Source: Rufibacter sp. LB8 (GTDB taxonomy: Bacteria; Bacteroidota; Bacteroidia; Cytophagales; Hymenobacteraceae). From it: a stretch of DNA of 64,000 bases. Numbering within the stretch: position 1 is the first letter of the stretch; every line of letters begins with the position of its first letter. Where the stretch lies: NCBI RefSeq assembly GCF_014876185.1, contig NZ_JADALJ010000001.1, positions 372,001 through 436,000 on the forward strand. Direction: 5' to 3'. Below, piece by piece: positions 8,912 through 17,742 of this stretch. The notes below the pieces were generated by a model, which saw only the letters and a list, made by a program, of their open reading frames with translations, was not told the DNA's origin and made no database searches. The position numbers were made by a program, and so were the translations under genes.

Positions 8912-9829
8912 ATGATACAGCCGCCCTTCCTGCAACCCGGCGACAGCGTGGCCGTGGTGAGTACCAGCAACTTCACAGAGCAAGCGTACATTGACCAGTT
9001 GGTGGAAATCCTCAAAAGCTGGGGCTTGAAACCGGTGCTGGGCAAATCCATTGGCGCGCGGCAAGGGAGTTTTGCAGGCTCAGACCGGCTGCGGCAGCAA
9101 GACCTGCAGGAAATGCTGGACCGCCCCGACATCAAAGCCATCTTTGAGACTATGGGCGGCTACGGCATCATCAGAATTGTGGAAGACCTGGATTTCAACG
9201 CGTTCAAGAAGCAGCCCAAATGGGTGATAGGCTATAGTGACACCACTTTTCTGCACAGCCACCTGCAGGGCATGCTCAACGTAGCCTCCCTGCAGGCTAC
9301 TATGGCCGCCGACCTGGAAGTTGGTTACCAGAAAATGTCCTGGGAAACCTTGCGCAAAGCCTTGTTCGGGGAGAAACTAGCATATTCTGTGGCCGCACAT
9401 CCTCTCAATAGATTAGGCGAAGCAAAAGGCACGCTTACGGGTGGCACGCTCAGTATTCTGTGCAACGCCAAAGGCACCCTCACCGACACCGACACCAATG
9501 GCAAAATTCTGTTTCTGGAGGAAACCAGCGAACACAAATATAGAGTGGACAGCTACCTGCAGTCTCTGAAGCGGGCCAGAAAGTTTGATTACCTGCGCGG
9601 CTTGGTGGTAGGCAACCTCACCGAGATTGAGGAAGACGACCCGCCTTTCGGGATGGAGGCCGAGGAGATTATTCTGGAGGCCGTGAAGGACTATGATTTT
9701 CCGGTCTGCTTTGGGTTTCCGGCGGGGCACGGCCCGGTGAACAAGGCCTTGTACTTCGGGGTGCCGCTGCAATTGAAAGTCACTGAAAGCGGTTCGCAGA
9801 TCACCTTCAAGCCCGGGAACGGCATCTAA
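8912..9829 (+). CDS. LD-carboxypeptidase, peptidase family S66 (LdcA-like)
   Basis: Removes the terminal D-Ala from murein tetrapeptides during cytoplasmic peptidoglycan recycling. The 305-residue length is normal for S66. The N-terminal domain begins with PGDSVAVVSTSN; the nucleophile serine is in GYSDTTFLH; the general-base Glu is in KILFLEETSE and the His in CFGFPAGHGPVNKA. No signal peptide, in keeping with a cytoplasmic enzyme. It is followed by an N-formylglutamate amidohydrolase gene in the same direction. A MccF-type immunity role is possible for S66 proteins, but nothing here points to it. Confidence 0.92.
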   Translation: MIQPPFLQPGDSVAVVSTSNFTEQAYIDQLVEILKSWGLKPVLGKSIGARQGSFAGSDRLRQQDLQEMLDRPDIKAIFETMGGYGIIRIVEDLDFNAFKKQPKWVIGYSDTTFLHSHLQGMLNVASLQATMAADLEVGYQKMSWETLRKALFGEKLAYSVAAHPLNRLGEAKGTLTGGTLSILCNAKGTLTDTDTNGKILFLEETSEHKYRVDSYLQSLKRARKFDYLRGLVVGNLTEIEEDDPPFGMEAEEIILEAVKDYDFPVCFGFPAGHGPVNKALYFGVPLQLKVTESGSQITFKPGNGI

Positions 9830-9914
9830 CAGTTTTTAATCCGATGCTAACGTGGCCCGCATCTCAAAGGTCAGTGGTACGTACCATCCTTTACACGAAT
9901 CTACCCCGCAACTT

Positions 9915-10628
9915 ATGGAACAGCAAAACCTGCACTATATCCTGACCTGTGAACACGCCGGCAACCAGGTGCCCGCCGCTTACCAAGAATTGTTTGAGGG
10001 TCATGAAGAAGTCTTGTACAGCCACCAAGGCATGGATTTCGGCGCCCTGCGGCTAGCCAAGCGGCTGGCCAGCGACACTGAATTGCCTTTGTATTACACG
10101 CTCACAACCAGGCTGTTGGTGGAGCCCAACCGTTCCCTGGACAACGACGATCTGTTTTCTGACTATAGTAAGAAACTCCCCGAGAAAGAAAAGCAGCAGG
10201 TGCTGGTCCACTATTATCAACCGCACCGCGACCAGGTGGAGAAATACGCCCAGGAATTGATTTCCGAAGGAAAAAACGTGCTGCACCTGGCCGTGCATAC
10301 CTTCACGCCCGTGAAAGATGGGGAAGTCCGGAACGTGGACATCGGCATTCTGTTTGACCCAAACCAGCCGCTGGAAGTAGCTTTTGCCCGAGCCTTCAAA
10401 CAACAGTTGCGGGAAATCAACCCAGAACGGCTGGTGAAAGACAATGAACCCTACGCGGGCGTGGATGACGGTTTCCCAACCTACCTCAGAAAGCAGTTCT
10501 CTAAAACCCAGTACGGCGGCATTGAGCTGGAGGTGAATCAGAAATTCTTCCTGGACGGCGACCCCGATGTGTGGGAAAACCTGCAGCAGGAAATCACGCG
10601 CGCTTTTCTGGCCGTGGTGAAACGCTAA
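9915..10628 (+). CDS. N-formylglutamate amidohydrolase family protein
   Basis: A 237-residue zinc hydrolase of the family that releases formate from N-formylglutamate, the last step of one histidine degradation route. Recognised from the N-terminal CEHAGNQVPAAY motif, the central TRLLVEPNRSLDN and the C-terminal GGIELEVNQKF. The ATG at 9915 is chosen: an upstream in-frame GTG at 9852 would add 21 residues that do not resemble the family start. No hut genes are nearby, so histidine degradation is only one possible role. Same strand as the LD-carboxypeptidase gene, 85 bp apart. Confidence 0.87.
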   Translation: MEQQNLHYILTCEHAGNQVPAAYQELFEGHEEVLYSHQGMDFGALRLAKRLASDTELPLYYTLTTRLLVEPNRSLDNDDLFSDYSKKLPEKEKQQVLVHYYQPHRDQVEKYAQELISEGKNVLHLAVHTFTPVKDGEVRNVDIGILFDPNQPLEVAFARAFKQQLREINPERLVKDNEPYAGVDDGFPTYLRKQFSKTQYGGIELEVNQKFFLDGDPDVWENLQQEITRAFLAVVKR

Positions 10629-10654
10629 AGGATTTCAGCCAAATCTTCAAAACC

Positions 10655-10690
10655 GTTTTCGGGCTCATTTCCAGAAATGAGCCCGAAAAC
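10655..10690. repeat. Palindromic repeat copy 5, fused to a terminator
   Basis: GTTTTCGGGCTCATTTC / GAAATGAGCCCGAAAAC. Its last five bases (AAAAC, 10686-10690) are also the first bases of the stem of the following terminator, so the two hairpins compete for the same bases. Confidence 0.88.
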
Positions 10691-10725
10691 AGAAAAGCCC
10701 CGCGTGTGCAGGGCTTTTCTGTTTT
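10686..10725 (+). terminator. Intrinsic terminator of the amidohydrolase gene, hit by IS insertion
   Basis: A perfect 15-bp stem: AAAACAGAAAAGCCC pairs with GGGCTTTTCTGTTTT around a 10-nt loop. The IS1-type element has inserted exactly at its 3' edge and duplicated the last 8 bases (TCTGTTTT). Confidence 0.85.
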
Positions 10726-11512
10726 GGTAGTGGTTTACAATGTATGATGCTTTGATTTTTGGTTGTTTCGGTAGTTGAACATTAGGTTTAAGCTCGCATC
10801 ATGGTTCTCCTTTTTCTTGGAGAAGCAGGTCGTTTTCCTGACCAGCCTCCTGTTCCTGGCCCTGAGGCAGGTATTTACCCCTTCTATATTTTTTGTGTAA
10901 GCCTTGCCCACCTTGTGTTTCTCTGTAGGTATCACCTGGGCGAAGGCTCTCCAATGGTCGGTGCAGTATTCTCCAATGTGTGCTTTCTCCAGCTTCTTGA
11001 GCAGCTTCCTCACAGTTGCTGCGCTCCTGGGGCCGCAACTGTAAGCCAAAACCTCATCCGTCTCGGGGCAGTAGGCATACAAAAGCCAGTACTTCCCTTT
11101 CCTGCGCCTGCCCACGTAGCTCCAGACCTCGTCTATCTGCACCGACTCGTAGCAGCGCCGCGCCGGTGCGATGCTGAGTCGGCTGCCTTGCCGGCACAGG
11201 TTGTCCAGTATGCACTTGCGGCTCACCCCCAGCAGCGCCTCTATGTCGCGGATGCCGTTGTTGCGCTCCAAAAGCCGCACCATTAGCTGCTTTGTGGCCG
11301 GATCGGCGCCTTTGTACTGGTACGTGGCCTGGAACTGCTTTCTGCAGCTGTGGCATAGCAGGTTCTGGGCACCGTTCTTTTTCTTTCCGTTTTTTACTAC
11401 CTTACTGCTCTGGCAGTGGGGACAGTTTATTTTGATGAGGACTTCGAACATTCCATCATCTTAAACAACTCACTGTCAGCTTTTATCCCATCATACTTTC
11501 TAAACCACTACC
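10726..11512 (-). mobile_element. IS1-family insertion sequence, copy 1
   Basis: 787 bp, bounded by inverted repeats beginning GGTAGTGGTTTA (10726 onward, mirrored at the 11512 end) with further matching bases to about position 24. Flanked by an 8-bp direct target duplication TCTGTTTT at 10718-10725 and 11513-11520. It encodes one transposase. It appears identical to the copy at 27112-27898, since the translations agree in more than one frame, so transposition was recent. It sits between convergent genes and disrupts no coding sequence. Confidence 0.96.
10735..11451 (-). CDS. IS1-family transposase (single-frame InsA-InsB fusion)
   Basis: 238 residues. The N-terminus carries the InsA-type zinc finger (CPHC about residue 10, CHSC about residue 33) and a helix-turn-helix (IRDIEALLGVSRKCILDNL). 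The C-terminus is the InsB-type DDE catalytic domain (first Asp in QIDEVWSYVG, second in CTDHWRAF, Glu in TKNIEGVN, then the basic KKKENHD). In E. coli IS1 the two parts are joined by programmed frameshifting; here they are one uninterrupted frame. Confidence 0.95.
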   Translation of the reverse strand: MFEVLIKINCPHCQSSKVVKNGKKKNGAQNLLCHSCRKQFQATYQYKGADPATKQLMVRLLERNNGIRDIEALLGVSRKCILDNLCRQGSRLSIAPARRCYESVQIDEVWSYVGRRRKGKYWLLYAYCPETDEVLAYSCGPRSAATVRKLLKKLEKAHIGEYCTDHWRAFAQVIPTEKHKVGKAYTKNIEGVNTCLRARNRRLVRKTTCFSKKKENHDASLNLMFNYRNNQKSKHHTL

Positions 11513-11538
11513 TCTGTTTTTTAGTAGAAGGTATTGGC

Positions 11539-13158
11539 TTAGTGGCCTCCGCCAGACTCCAGGTTTTCAATGTCATAGCCTTGTTTTTTCAAGATGCCAG
11601 ACACTTTCCAGGCGAAGAAGGCCAGATACGCAAAACACACCACCGCTACCCAATATGAGTCATGAATGTTGGTGAAATCTGCAATACCGCCTTGCAGCGG
11701 CGGAATAATGGCGCCTCCCAAAATCATCATGATCAACAGAGAAGAGCCCTGGCTGGTGTATTTGCCCAAACCGGTAATGCTCAACGAGAAGATACTCGGC
11801 CACATGATGGAACAAACCAAGCCCCCGCTAATGAACGCGAACAAGCCTACCTGCCCTTCGGTGTACAAACCAACCACCATGGCCAGCATGCCCAGAATTC
11901 CCAGGCCCATCAGTAATTTGGCGGGTTTGCCCTGAGACCAGAAGTTTGCCGCAATCATAATGGCAATACACACGGCGTAAATAGCCAGGTCATCTACACG
12001 GTTCCCGGAAAGGTAATTCACAAACAACACCACCCCGAAGGCAATGAACGGCACCACTACGCTCAAGATGGTTTTCATGTTTTTAGACACGTTGAAAATG
12101 GTCACGGCACTCATCCAGCGGCCAATCATCAAACTTCCCCAGTACAACGAAATGTAACGGGAAATCTGCGCCTCATTGTAGCTGCCAAACTCAGGAGTCT
12201 GTAGCAAAGCACCTAAATTACTTTGAATGGTTACTTCCACGCCCACGTACACAAAGATGGCAATCATGCCCAGCGTCAGCTGTGGGTAGCGCATGGCGCC
12301 CCAGCCTTCGCCGTTTTTCTGGGCCGCTTTGTTAGACAGGAACAAAATCAAAATCACGCTGGACAAGGCGGCAAACAACAGCACCAAGGTAGTTAAGCCA
12401 GACTCACTTTCAGGAAGCAATTTCCCGATGATAGAAAGGGCAATGATCACCCCCGTAATGGCCAGCAAGGCCACGGTGGCTTTGCCGCTTTTCTCGGGTT
12501 CTTCGTCTGAGGTTACCCTGGGCATTTTAGCCATGGCGAAGATACCGGCCACCAACAGGAACACGCCCGCCAGAATGAGGTACAAGGTATTGATGGAACT
12601 GGTGTCAGCGGCGGCAATCTGCTCTGGTGTGGCCACCACGGCGCTGAACAACACCAAGGTGATGATGATAGGCCCCAAGGTGGTACCCAACGAGTTCACG
12701 CCACCGGTGAGGTTAAGGCGGTGCATGCCCGTGGCCGGGTCACCCAGCGCCACGGCAAACGGGTTGGCGGCTGTCTGCTGCAAAGAGAAGCCCAGCGCAA
12801 TCACGAAGAAAGCCAGCAAGATAAAGGTGTATTCACCAGAGCCTACGGCCGGCAACATGACCAAAGCCCCCACCACTGAGATGAGCAAGCCGTAAATGAT
12901 GCCTTTTTTGTAGCCTATTTTGTTCAGGAAGTCAAAGCCCACCCCGGTGGAGTACAGGTACAGCAGCAAAGAGCCAATGAAATACGCCCCGTAATACGCT
13001 GAGTCAATCAACTGCGACTCAAACTGCGACAGGTTGAAGTGGGTTTTGCAAAAGGGGATGAACACGCCGTTAGAGGCGGCCAGAAAGCCCCAAAAAAAGA
13101 AGACCATGGCCAGCGTGTACAAGGCTGAGCCATAACTTTTAGTTGACGTTTGCTCCAT
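11539..13158 (-). CDS. MFS sugar transporter (FucP / glucose-galactose permease type)
   Basis: A 539-residue inner-membrane proton:sugar symporter candidate with about 12 or more hydrophobic helices. The start (FFFWGFLAASNGVFIPF) and the motif GFSLQQTAANPFAVALGDP are characteristic of the FucP/GGP group. It is longer than E. coli FucP (438 residues) because of a central region with extra hydrophobic helices (AKMPRVTSDEEPEKSG... LLPESESGL). Sugar specificity cannot be told. Its 3' end is convergent with the IS copy 1 / amidohydrolase side. Confidence 0.9.
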   Translation of the reverse strand: MEQTSTKSYGSALYTLAMVFFFWGFLAASNGVFIPFCKTHFNLSQFESQLIDSAYYGAYFIGSLLLYLYSTGVGFDFLNKIGYKKGIIYGLLISVVGALVMLPAVGSGEYTFILLAFFVIALGFSLQQTAANPFAVALGDPATGMHRLNLTGGVNSLGTTLGPIIITLVLFSAVVATPEQIAAADTSSINTLYLILAGVFLLVAGIFAMAKMPRVTSDEEPEKSGKATVALLAITGVIIALSIIGKLLPESESGLTTLVLLFAALSSVILILFLSNKAAQKNGEGWGAMRYPQLTLGMIAIFVYVGVEVTIQSNLGALLQTPEFGSYNEAQISRYISLYWGSLMIGRWMSAVTIFNVSKNMKTILSVVVPFIAFGVVLFVNYLSGNRVDDLAIYAVCIAIMIAANFWSQGKPAKLLMGLGILGMLAMVVGLYTEGQVGLFAFISGGLVCSIMWPSIFSLSITGLGKYTSQGSSLLIMMILGGAIIPPLQGGIADFTNIHDSYWVAVVCFAYLAFFAWKVSGILKKQGYDIENLESGGGH

Positions 13159-13534
13159 AAATGGTGGGAAAATTTAGGGTTTTGCTTGTGGTTTGTTAGT
13201 ATTCATTGGGTGCTGAGTCACCAAGAAACAAGACGAAAAAAGCGCATTGCACTTCTTTGGCTTCTTATTCTGGCAATCTGAGGCTAATAATAGGCAAAAA
13301 AATTTAATAACGGCCCGGCCTTCTGATAATAGCCGCTTCTCAAGTGGTAGATAGGCAGGTGGCCTGAGGCGGAATAGTTTGAGAATCAGGCGAATTTCCC
13401 AGAGAGGTTAGATTCATCTATTTAAACCCCGCTTTAAAGCCTTTCCAGGGAAGCTTTCCGTTTTCGGGCTCATTTCTGAAAACGAGCCCGAAAACGGAAA
13501 GCTTGGAATGGGCTAGTTGGGAAAATCGCAGAAA
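13159..13534. other. Gene-free stretch upstream of the sugar transporter
   Basis: 376 bp. Contains palindromic repeat copy 6 at its right end and presumably the transporter promoter. No other structure or gene is recognised. Confidence 0.6.
13451..13504. repeat. Palindromic repeat copy 6
   Basis: Outer stem AAGCTTTCCG / CGGAAAGCTT continues the core palindrome without interruption. One mismatch in the inner arm (AACGAG for AATGAG). Lies 30 bp after the moeA stop, at the end of the molybdenum cofactor operon. Confidence 0.9.
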
Positions 13535-14734
13535 TCAGAGCGCGAAAGAAAACAAGGTCACCGGAAAACGTTCGCCCGCCAGGAATTCCACTTTATCTGA
13601 AGGCAAGGAAAGTAAACCCTGCGCCGGCAGAAGGCTAGTCAGGTCACCGGAGCCGGAACCTTGGATGGGCCTTGCGTTGAGCATTCCGTTTTCCAGGGAA
13701 AGGGTCACGGGCACGTGGTAGGTGAGGTTGGGCTTGAAGGAAATGGACTCCGCCAGCACGCCAGTCGCTTTCTTTGCCGGTAACCCTTGGTGCTGCTGCA
13801 GCCACGGCCTGAAATACAATTGGTAGCACACAAACGTAGACACCGGATTGCCCGGAAAACCAAACACCGTTTTACCGTCGGGCAAGGTGCCAAACAACAT
13901 AGGCTTGCCCGGCTTCTGCGCGATGGAATGGAACACCAAATTCAGTTGCAACCGAGCTAAGACCTGCGGCAGAAAATCAAACTTGCCCTTAGACACCGCG
14001 CCCGACAGCAGCAAAACCTCATGCGATTTCAGAATTTCCCGCAGCGCCGTAAACATGGCCTCGGGCTCATCTGGCAGATGGAAAAGGTTGGTTTTTATAT
14101 TCTCAGCCTGAAGTTCAGCCGCCAGCATGTGCACATTTGATTTTCTGATTTGGTGCGGTAGCGGGGTTTGATCTACGTCTACCAATTCATCTCCGGTAGA
14201 GCAGATGGCAATTGTAGGCTGGCGCAAAGCTTCTACCTCCGCCAACCCCACCGATGCCAAAATTCCCACCACCGCCGGCGTGATACTGTTTCCTTTTTTG
14301 ACCAACGTGTCACCGGCGGTAGCGTCTGTGCCCTGCCGGTGAATGTTCTGGCCAAGCCTGACTTCAAGGGCGTGAACGGTGGCAGTTCCATCCTTAATGT
14401 CACACTGCTCATAGGGAACCACCGCATTGGTATTGCCCGGAAGCACGGCGCCCGTCATGACTTCCAGGCAATGGCTAGAATCTTGCAACGAAAGGGCAGG
14501 AGCGCCCGCCGCCTGCACGCCGGCCACGGTAAATTCCCGAATTCCCTGCTGAAATATTTCTGCCTGCACGGCAATGCCGTCCATGGTCACGCGGTCAAAC
14601 GGTGGTAAATCCCGGTCGGCGAACACGTCCTGGGCCAATGTTCTGCCCGTGGCTTCTGCTAAGAGAATAAATTCTGTGGTGGGCGTGGGACAATGCGCCA
14701 GTACCAGGCGGAGGGCTTCTTCAACGGAAATCAT
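13535..14734 (-). CDS. moeA: Molybdopterin molybdotransferase MoeA
   Basis: Inserts molybdate into adenylylated molybdopterin, the step that yields active Mo-cofactor. 399 residues. Family motifs: N-terminal RDLPPFDRVTMDGIA, GNTNAVVPYE, the nucleotide-binding ATP-type core LSGAVSKGKFDF, and FGFPGNPVSTFVCYQLYFRP near the end. Last gene of the molybdenum cofactor series on the minus strand; its start is only 3 bp after the stop of the permease gene, so they are cotranscribed. A MoaB/Mog partner that adenylylates molybdopterin is not in the window. Confidence 0.95.
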   Translation of the reverse strand: MISVEEALRLVLAHCPTPTTEFILLAEATGRTLAQDVFADRDLPPFDRVTMDGIAVQAEIFQQGIREFTVAGVQAAGAPALSLQDSSHCLEVMTGAVLPGNTNAVVPYEQCDIKDGTATVHALEVRLGQNIHRQGTDATAGDTLVKKGNSITPAVVGILASVGLAEVEALRQPTIAICSTGDELVDVDQTPLPHQIRKSNVHMLAAELQAENIKTNLFHLPDEPEAMFTALREILKSHEVLLLSGAVSKGKFDFLPQVLARLQLNLVFHSIAQKPGKPMLFGTLPDGKTVFGFPGNPVSTFVCYQLYFRPWLQQHQGLPAKKATGVLAESISFKPNLTYHVPVTLSLENGMLNARPIQGSGSGDLTSLLPAQGLLSLPSDKVEFLAGERFPVTLFSFAL

Positions 14735-14737
14735 AGG

Positions 14738-15523
14738 CTACACTTCTAGGCCCCAAGTATACCGCACCACCAGCTTGAAACCAATATAGAACACCAGCAA
14801 CCCGGTAATTCCTTTAATGGCCGGGGCAGGCAAGAGGTTTAAACTGAGCCGCGCACCCAATTGTCCGCCCACCAGCACGGCCAGCAGTAAAATAGGGGTG
14901 GTGATGGGCGAAACCGCAAACTTGCCGGCAAACGCCAGGCCCGCCAAACCAGATATAGAGTTCAACAGAATGAAAAAGGAGGCCAGGGCGGCGATTTTCT
15001 TAGGCGCATCCCAGCGCAACAGATGCAGAAACGGGGCCAGTAGAATTCCGCCGCCAATGCCCACCAAACCCGACATAAATCCGCTTCCGCCGCCTAGTAA
15101 AAACGAAAGCACGTACGGCCTTTTTCTGATAATCGGTTGCGTTTCTGCGGTGGTTTTTCGGAAGAAAGGTAAGAACAACAGCAAACCAGACAAAGCTAGC
15201 ACCAAGCCTAAGGAGATGAAAAACGTGTGTTGGGTCAGCGGAATGGTGGCGCCCAGAAAAGCGGCGGGCACACTGCACAAGGCCAAGGGCAGAAACTGTT
15301 TCCAGTCTACCAAGCCCTGTTTCAGATACAAATACGTGCTGCCACTCACCACTACCAAATTACAGAGCAAGGCCGTGGTTTTCACTTCCAGGAAATTAGG
15401 CAGCACCAGCGCCAGCAAGGCCAAATAACTAGAGCCGCCGCCAAACCCCACCGAGGAATACAAAGCCGCAATGGCGAAAAACGCCAACCCAATCCATAGC
15501 AACTGGCTCCAGCCGGTGGTCAT
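14738..15523 (-). CDS. TauE/SafE (TSUP) family membrane permease
   Basis: 261 residues, eight or so hydrophobic segments, with family features SVGFGGGSSYLA near the start and GGGSGFMSGLVGIGGGILLAPF in the middle. TSUP proteins carry sulfite, sulfonates or other sulfur/organic anions across the inner membrane. The second in-frame ATG at 15523 is preferred because it gives a 4-bp ATGA overlap with the moeB stop; the upstream ATG at 15553 would overlap by 34 bp. Position inside the Mo-cofactor operon suggests a link to sulfur or oxyanion supply for molybdopterin, but that is inference. Confidence 0.87.
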   Translation of the reverse strand: MTTGWSQLLWIGLAFFAIAALYSSVGFGGGSSYLALLALVLPNFLEVKTTALLCNLVVVSGSTYLYLKQGLVDWKQFLPLALCSVPAAFLGATIPLTQHTFFISLGLVLALSGLLLFLPFFRKTTAETQPIIRKRPYVLSFLLGGGSGFMSGLVGIGGGILLAPFLHLLRWDAPKKIAALASFFILLNSISGLAGLAFAGKFAVSPITTPILLLAVLVGGQLGARLSLNLLPAPAIKGITGLLVFYIGFKLVVRYTWGLEV

Positions 15524-16605
15524 GCGGGGACGTGCGATTTGTGTTGTGCCCATTGGTCCATGCCGCCGGTCAGGCTGTAGACTTCCCGTGCAGGGAATTT
15601 TTCTAGCAGAAGGGCGGCGGCTTTCTGGCTTCGGGCTCCTTTCTGGCAGATGGTCACTACGGGCAACTGCGCCGGCAACGTGGGCAAATGGGCTTCAAAT
15701 TCTGAGAGCGGCACGGAGAGTGCTTGCGGCAAATGCCCTTGAGCAAATTCGGTTTTTTCCCGAACATCCAGCAATAACAATTCCCGGTTTTCCTGGATCC
15801 ATTGGTTTAGATCTTGAGCAGATACAATATGCACAACGGCACAGGCAACTCCAGAATAGGACGCTTGCAATTGGGTAATGTTCCGGTTGGCGGGATTGGC
15901 AGTCAGTTTCATTTTAAACTGCGTGTTCCGCAGGAAATCATACACCAGCAAAATGCCCGACAAGGTTTCACCCACCCCTGTTAGGATTTTCACTGCCTCC
16001 AGCGCCTGCAGAGATCCAATTATACTTGGCACCACGCCCAGCACGCCGGCAGTGTTGCAGTCCGGAATTTCATGCGCAGCCGGGGGCGAAGGGAAAAGGC
16101 AACGGTAGGTGGGGCCGCCCTGGTAATTGAACACGCTCACCTGGCCTTCAAACTGGTGCAGCGCGCCGTACACAAACGGTTTCTTCAGAATAACACAAGC
16201 ATCATTGATCAGGTAGCGGGCCTCAAAATTATCGGTGGCGTCTACCACCACGTCATACGCTGCTATGATTTCCAGGGCATTTTCTGGGCTGAGTTGCAGG
16301 TGCAAAGGCAGTAGCGTGATGCCGGAGTTCAACTGAGCCAACCTTTTAGCAGCGGCGGCTACTTTTGGTTGTCCTACATCGGCTTCAGCATACAAGACCT
16401 GGCGATGCAGGTTGTTCAGGCTCACCACGTCGCTGTCCAGAAATCCCAGGGTGCCCACGCCCATGCCTGCCAAGTATTGCAACACCGGCACGCCCAATCC
16501 GCCAGCGCCTACCACCAACACGCGGGCGTGCTGGAGCTTTTGCTGGGCTTCGGCACCAAAACCGGGCAACTGCACCTGGCGGCTGTATCTTGGGTTAAGC
16601 GTCAT
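15520..16605 (-). CDS. moeB: MoeB/ThiF-type adenylyltransferase with C-terminal rhodanese domain
   Basis: Activates the C-terminal Gly-Gly of the MoaD sulfur carrier by adenylylation. Residues 1-235 form the E1-like domain (VVGAGGLGVPVLQYLAGMGVG nucleotide loop region, LNNLHRQ, DATDNFEARYLIND; conserved Cys in IPDCNTAGVLG). Residues about 270-361 are a rhodanese domain with active-site loop CQKGAR, likely the sulfur donor. One cysteine of the usual first CxxC zinc pair appears as Thr (TYRC), so zinc binding may be lost. Overlaps mobA by 11 bp and the permease gene by 4 bp. Confidence 0.92.
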   Translation of the reverse strand: MTLNPRYSRQVQLPGFGAEAQQKLQHARVLVVGAGGLGVPVLQYLAGMGVGTLGFLDSDVVSLNNLHRQVLYAEADVGQPKVAAAAKRLAQLNSGITLLPLHLQLSPENALEIIAAYDVVVDATDNFEARYLINDACVILKKPFVYGALHQFEGQVSVFNYQGGPTYRCLFPSPPAAHEIPDCNTAGVLGVVPSIIGSLQALEAVKILTGVGETLSGILLVYDFLRNTQFKMKLTANPANRNITQLQASYSGVACAVVHIVSAQDLNQWIQENRELLLLDVREKTEFAQGHLPQALSVPLSEFEAHLPTLPAQLPVVTICQKGARSQKAAALLLEKFPAREVYSLTGGMDQWAQHKSHVPA

Positions 16606-17203
16606 GGGTTAGTTTGGCTTTGGCATAGGTGGCGTCTTCCGGGAAATTGGCGTTGAACAGTTCTTCATCGTGGGCCGGGTGCACCAGTTGAATGTCCTGG
16701 CCTAACAAAAACTTGCGCGGACAGGTTTTGCCGGTTTGGGTGAAAGCCAAGGCTAGTGCATACGCCGTAGGTTCCCATATAGCCACCAAAGGCTCGGGCA
16801 AATCAGAACCGTTCACTGCGTAGGCGGTGGCTATTTTTTCAGGGTTTCGGTGTTGAATTAATTTCTTTAAAGTTGCAGCAGTCACCAAAGGTAAATCACA
16901 GGCCAAGACCAGCCAGGCCGCTTGCGGGTGTTGTTGCATGGCGCTCAAAATACCGTTCAAAGGTCCGCGCAACCCTTCCTGTGAATCTAGAATAGAAGCT
17001 GTCTTGCTGTTTTGATTTTCCTGTTGACCGGGCCTAAGACTTAAAAATACCTTATCGCAGACGATACCCAATAACTGCAGCGCATGGTCGCGCTGGGGAA
17101 GGCCGTGGTAGGGCAGCAGGCTTTTGTCCTGGCCCATGCGCTCGCTTTTGCCGCCGCTGAGCACCAGGCCGTACAGGGGTGGTTTAGCTTCTGATGATGT
17201 CAC
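16595..17203 (-). CDS. mobA: Molybdenum cofactor guanylyltransferase MobA
   Basis: Adds GMP from GTP to Mo-molybdopterin to form the guanine dinucleotide cofactor. 202 residues with the nucleotidyltransferase signature LVLSGGKSERMGQDKSLLPY at the start and the metal-binding LACDLPLV. Overlaps moaC by 20 bp and moeB by 11 bp. Its presence beside mocA (24 kb) suggests the cell makes both MGD and MCD forms of the cofactor. Confidence 0.92.
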   Translation of the reverse strand: MTSSEAKPPLYGLVLSGGKSERMGQDKSLLPYHGLPQRDHALQLLGIVCDKVFLSLRPGQQENQNSKTASILDSQEGLRGPLNGILSAMQQHPQAAWLVLACDLPLVTAATLKKLIQHRNPEKIATAYAVNGSDLPEPLVAIWEPTAYALALAFTQTGKTCPRKFLLGQDIQLVHPAHDEELFNANFPEDATYAKAKLTHDA

Positions 17204-17666
17204 TTTTGCCTCCGGTCTTTTTCAGTAAAGTAATCTGCGAGATAGAGATGTCATGCGTGAGCGCTTTGCACATGTCATAAATAGTGAGGGCCGCGCCAGA
17301 AACGCCCGTGAGCGCTTCCATCTCCACGCCAGTCTTGCCTTCGCAGCGCACGGTGCAGGTGATTTCCAGGGTGTTTTCAATGGTGGCGGATGGGGCAATA
17401 TCCAGGTTAATGGCGTTCAAGGCCAACGGGTGACACAGCGGAATTAGGTCTGACGTTTTCTTGGCCGCCATCACCCCGGCAATGATAGCCGTCTGCAGCA
17501 CTGCGCCTTTTTTGGTAAGAAAACCATCTTGCGAAAGCTGCGCGAAAACCTCGGCCGGGAACTCCACCAAGCCTTGCGCCACCGCCGTTCTGGTGGTGAC
17601 CGTTTTCTCAGAGACATCTACCATGGCGGGTTGCCCCTGGTCATTGATATGCGAAAGAATGCTCAT
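17184..17666 (-). CDS. moaC: Cyclic pyranopterin monophosphate synthase MoaC
   Basis: Works with MoaA in converting GTP to cyclic pyranopterin monophosphate. 160 residues; family motifs MVDVSEKTVTTRTA at the N-terminus, IPLCHPLALNAINLDI, VEMEALTGVSGAALTIYDMCKAL and the C-terminal LLKKTGGKSD. Separated from moaA by 76 bp holding palindromic repeat copy 7, so it may begin a second transcript or read through. Confidence 0.96.
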   Translation of the reverse strand: MSILSHINDQGQPAMVDVSEKTVTTRTAVAQGLVEFPAEVFAQLSQDGFLTKKGAVLQTAIIAGVMAAKKTSDLIPLCHPLALNAINLDIAPSATIENTLEITCTVRCEGKTGVEMEALTGVSGAALTIYDMCKALTHDISISQITLLKKTGGKSDIIRS

Positions 17667-17688
17667 TCAATTCATGAAATTAGAAGTG

Positions 17689-17726
17689 CGTTTTCGGGCT
17701 CATTTCTGAAAACGAAGCCAAAAACG
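17689..17726. repeat. Palindromic repeat copy 7, inside the moa operon
   Basis: CGTTTTCGGGCTCATTT with a decayed right arm (AACGAAGCCAAAAACG). 16 bp after the moaA stop and 22 bp before the moaC start. If it terminates, it would split the operon; the imperfect right arm may permit read-through. Confidence 0.82.
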
Positions 17727-17742
17727 GAAATTTTTCAACTGC

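Noticed and set aside
10735-11451. Programmed frameshift in the IS1 transposase
   Set aside because: The InsA and InsB parts are in one continuous frame, so no frameshift is needed.
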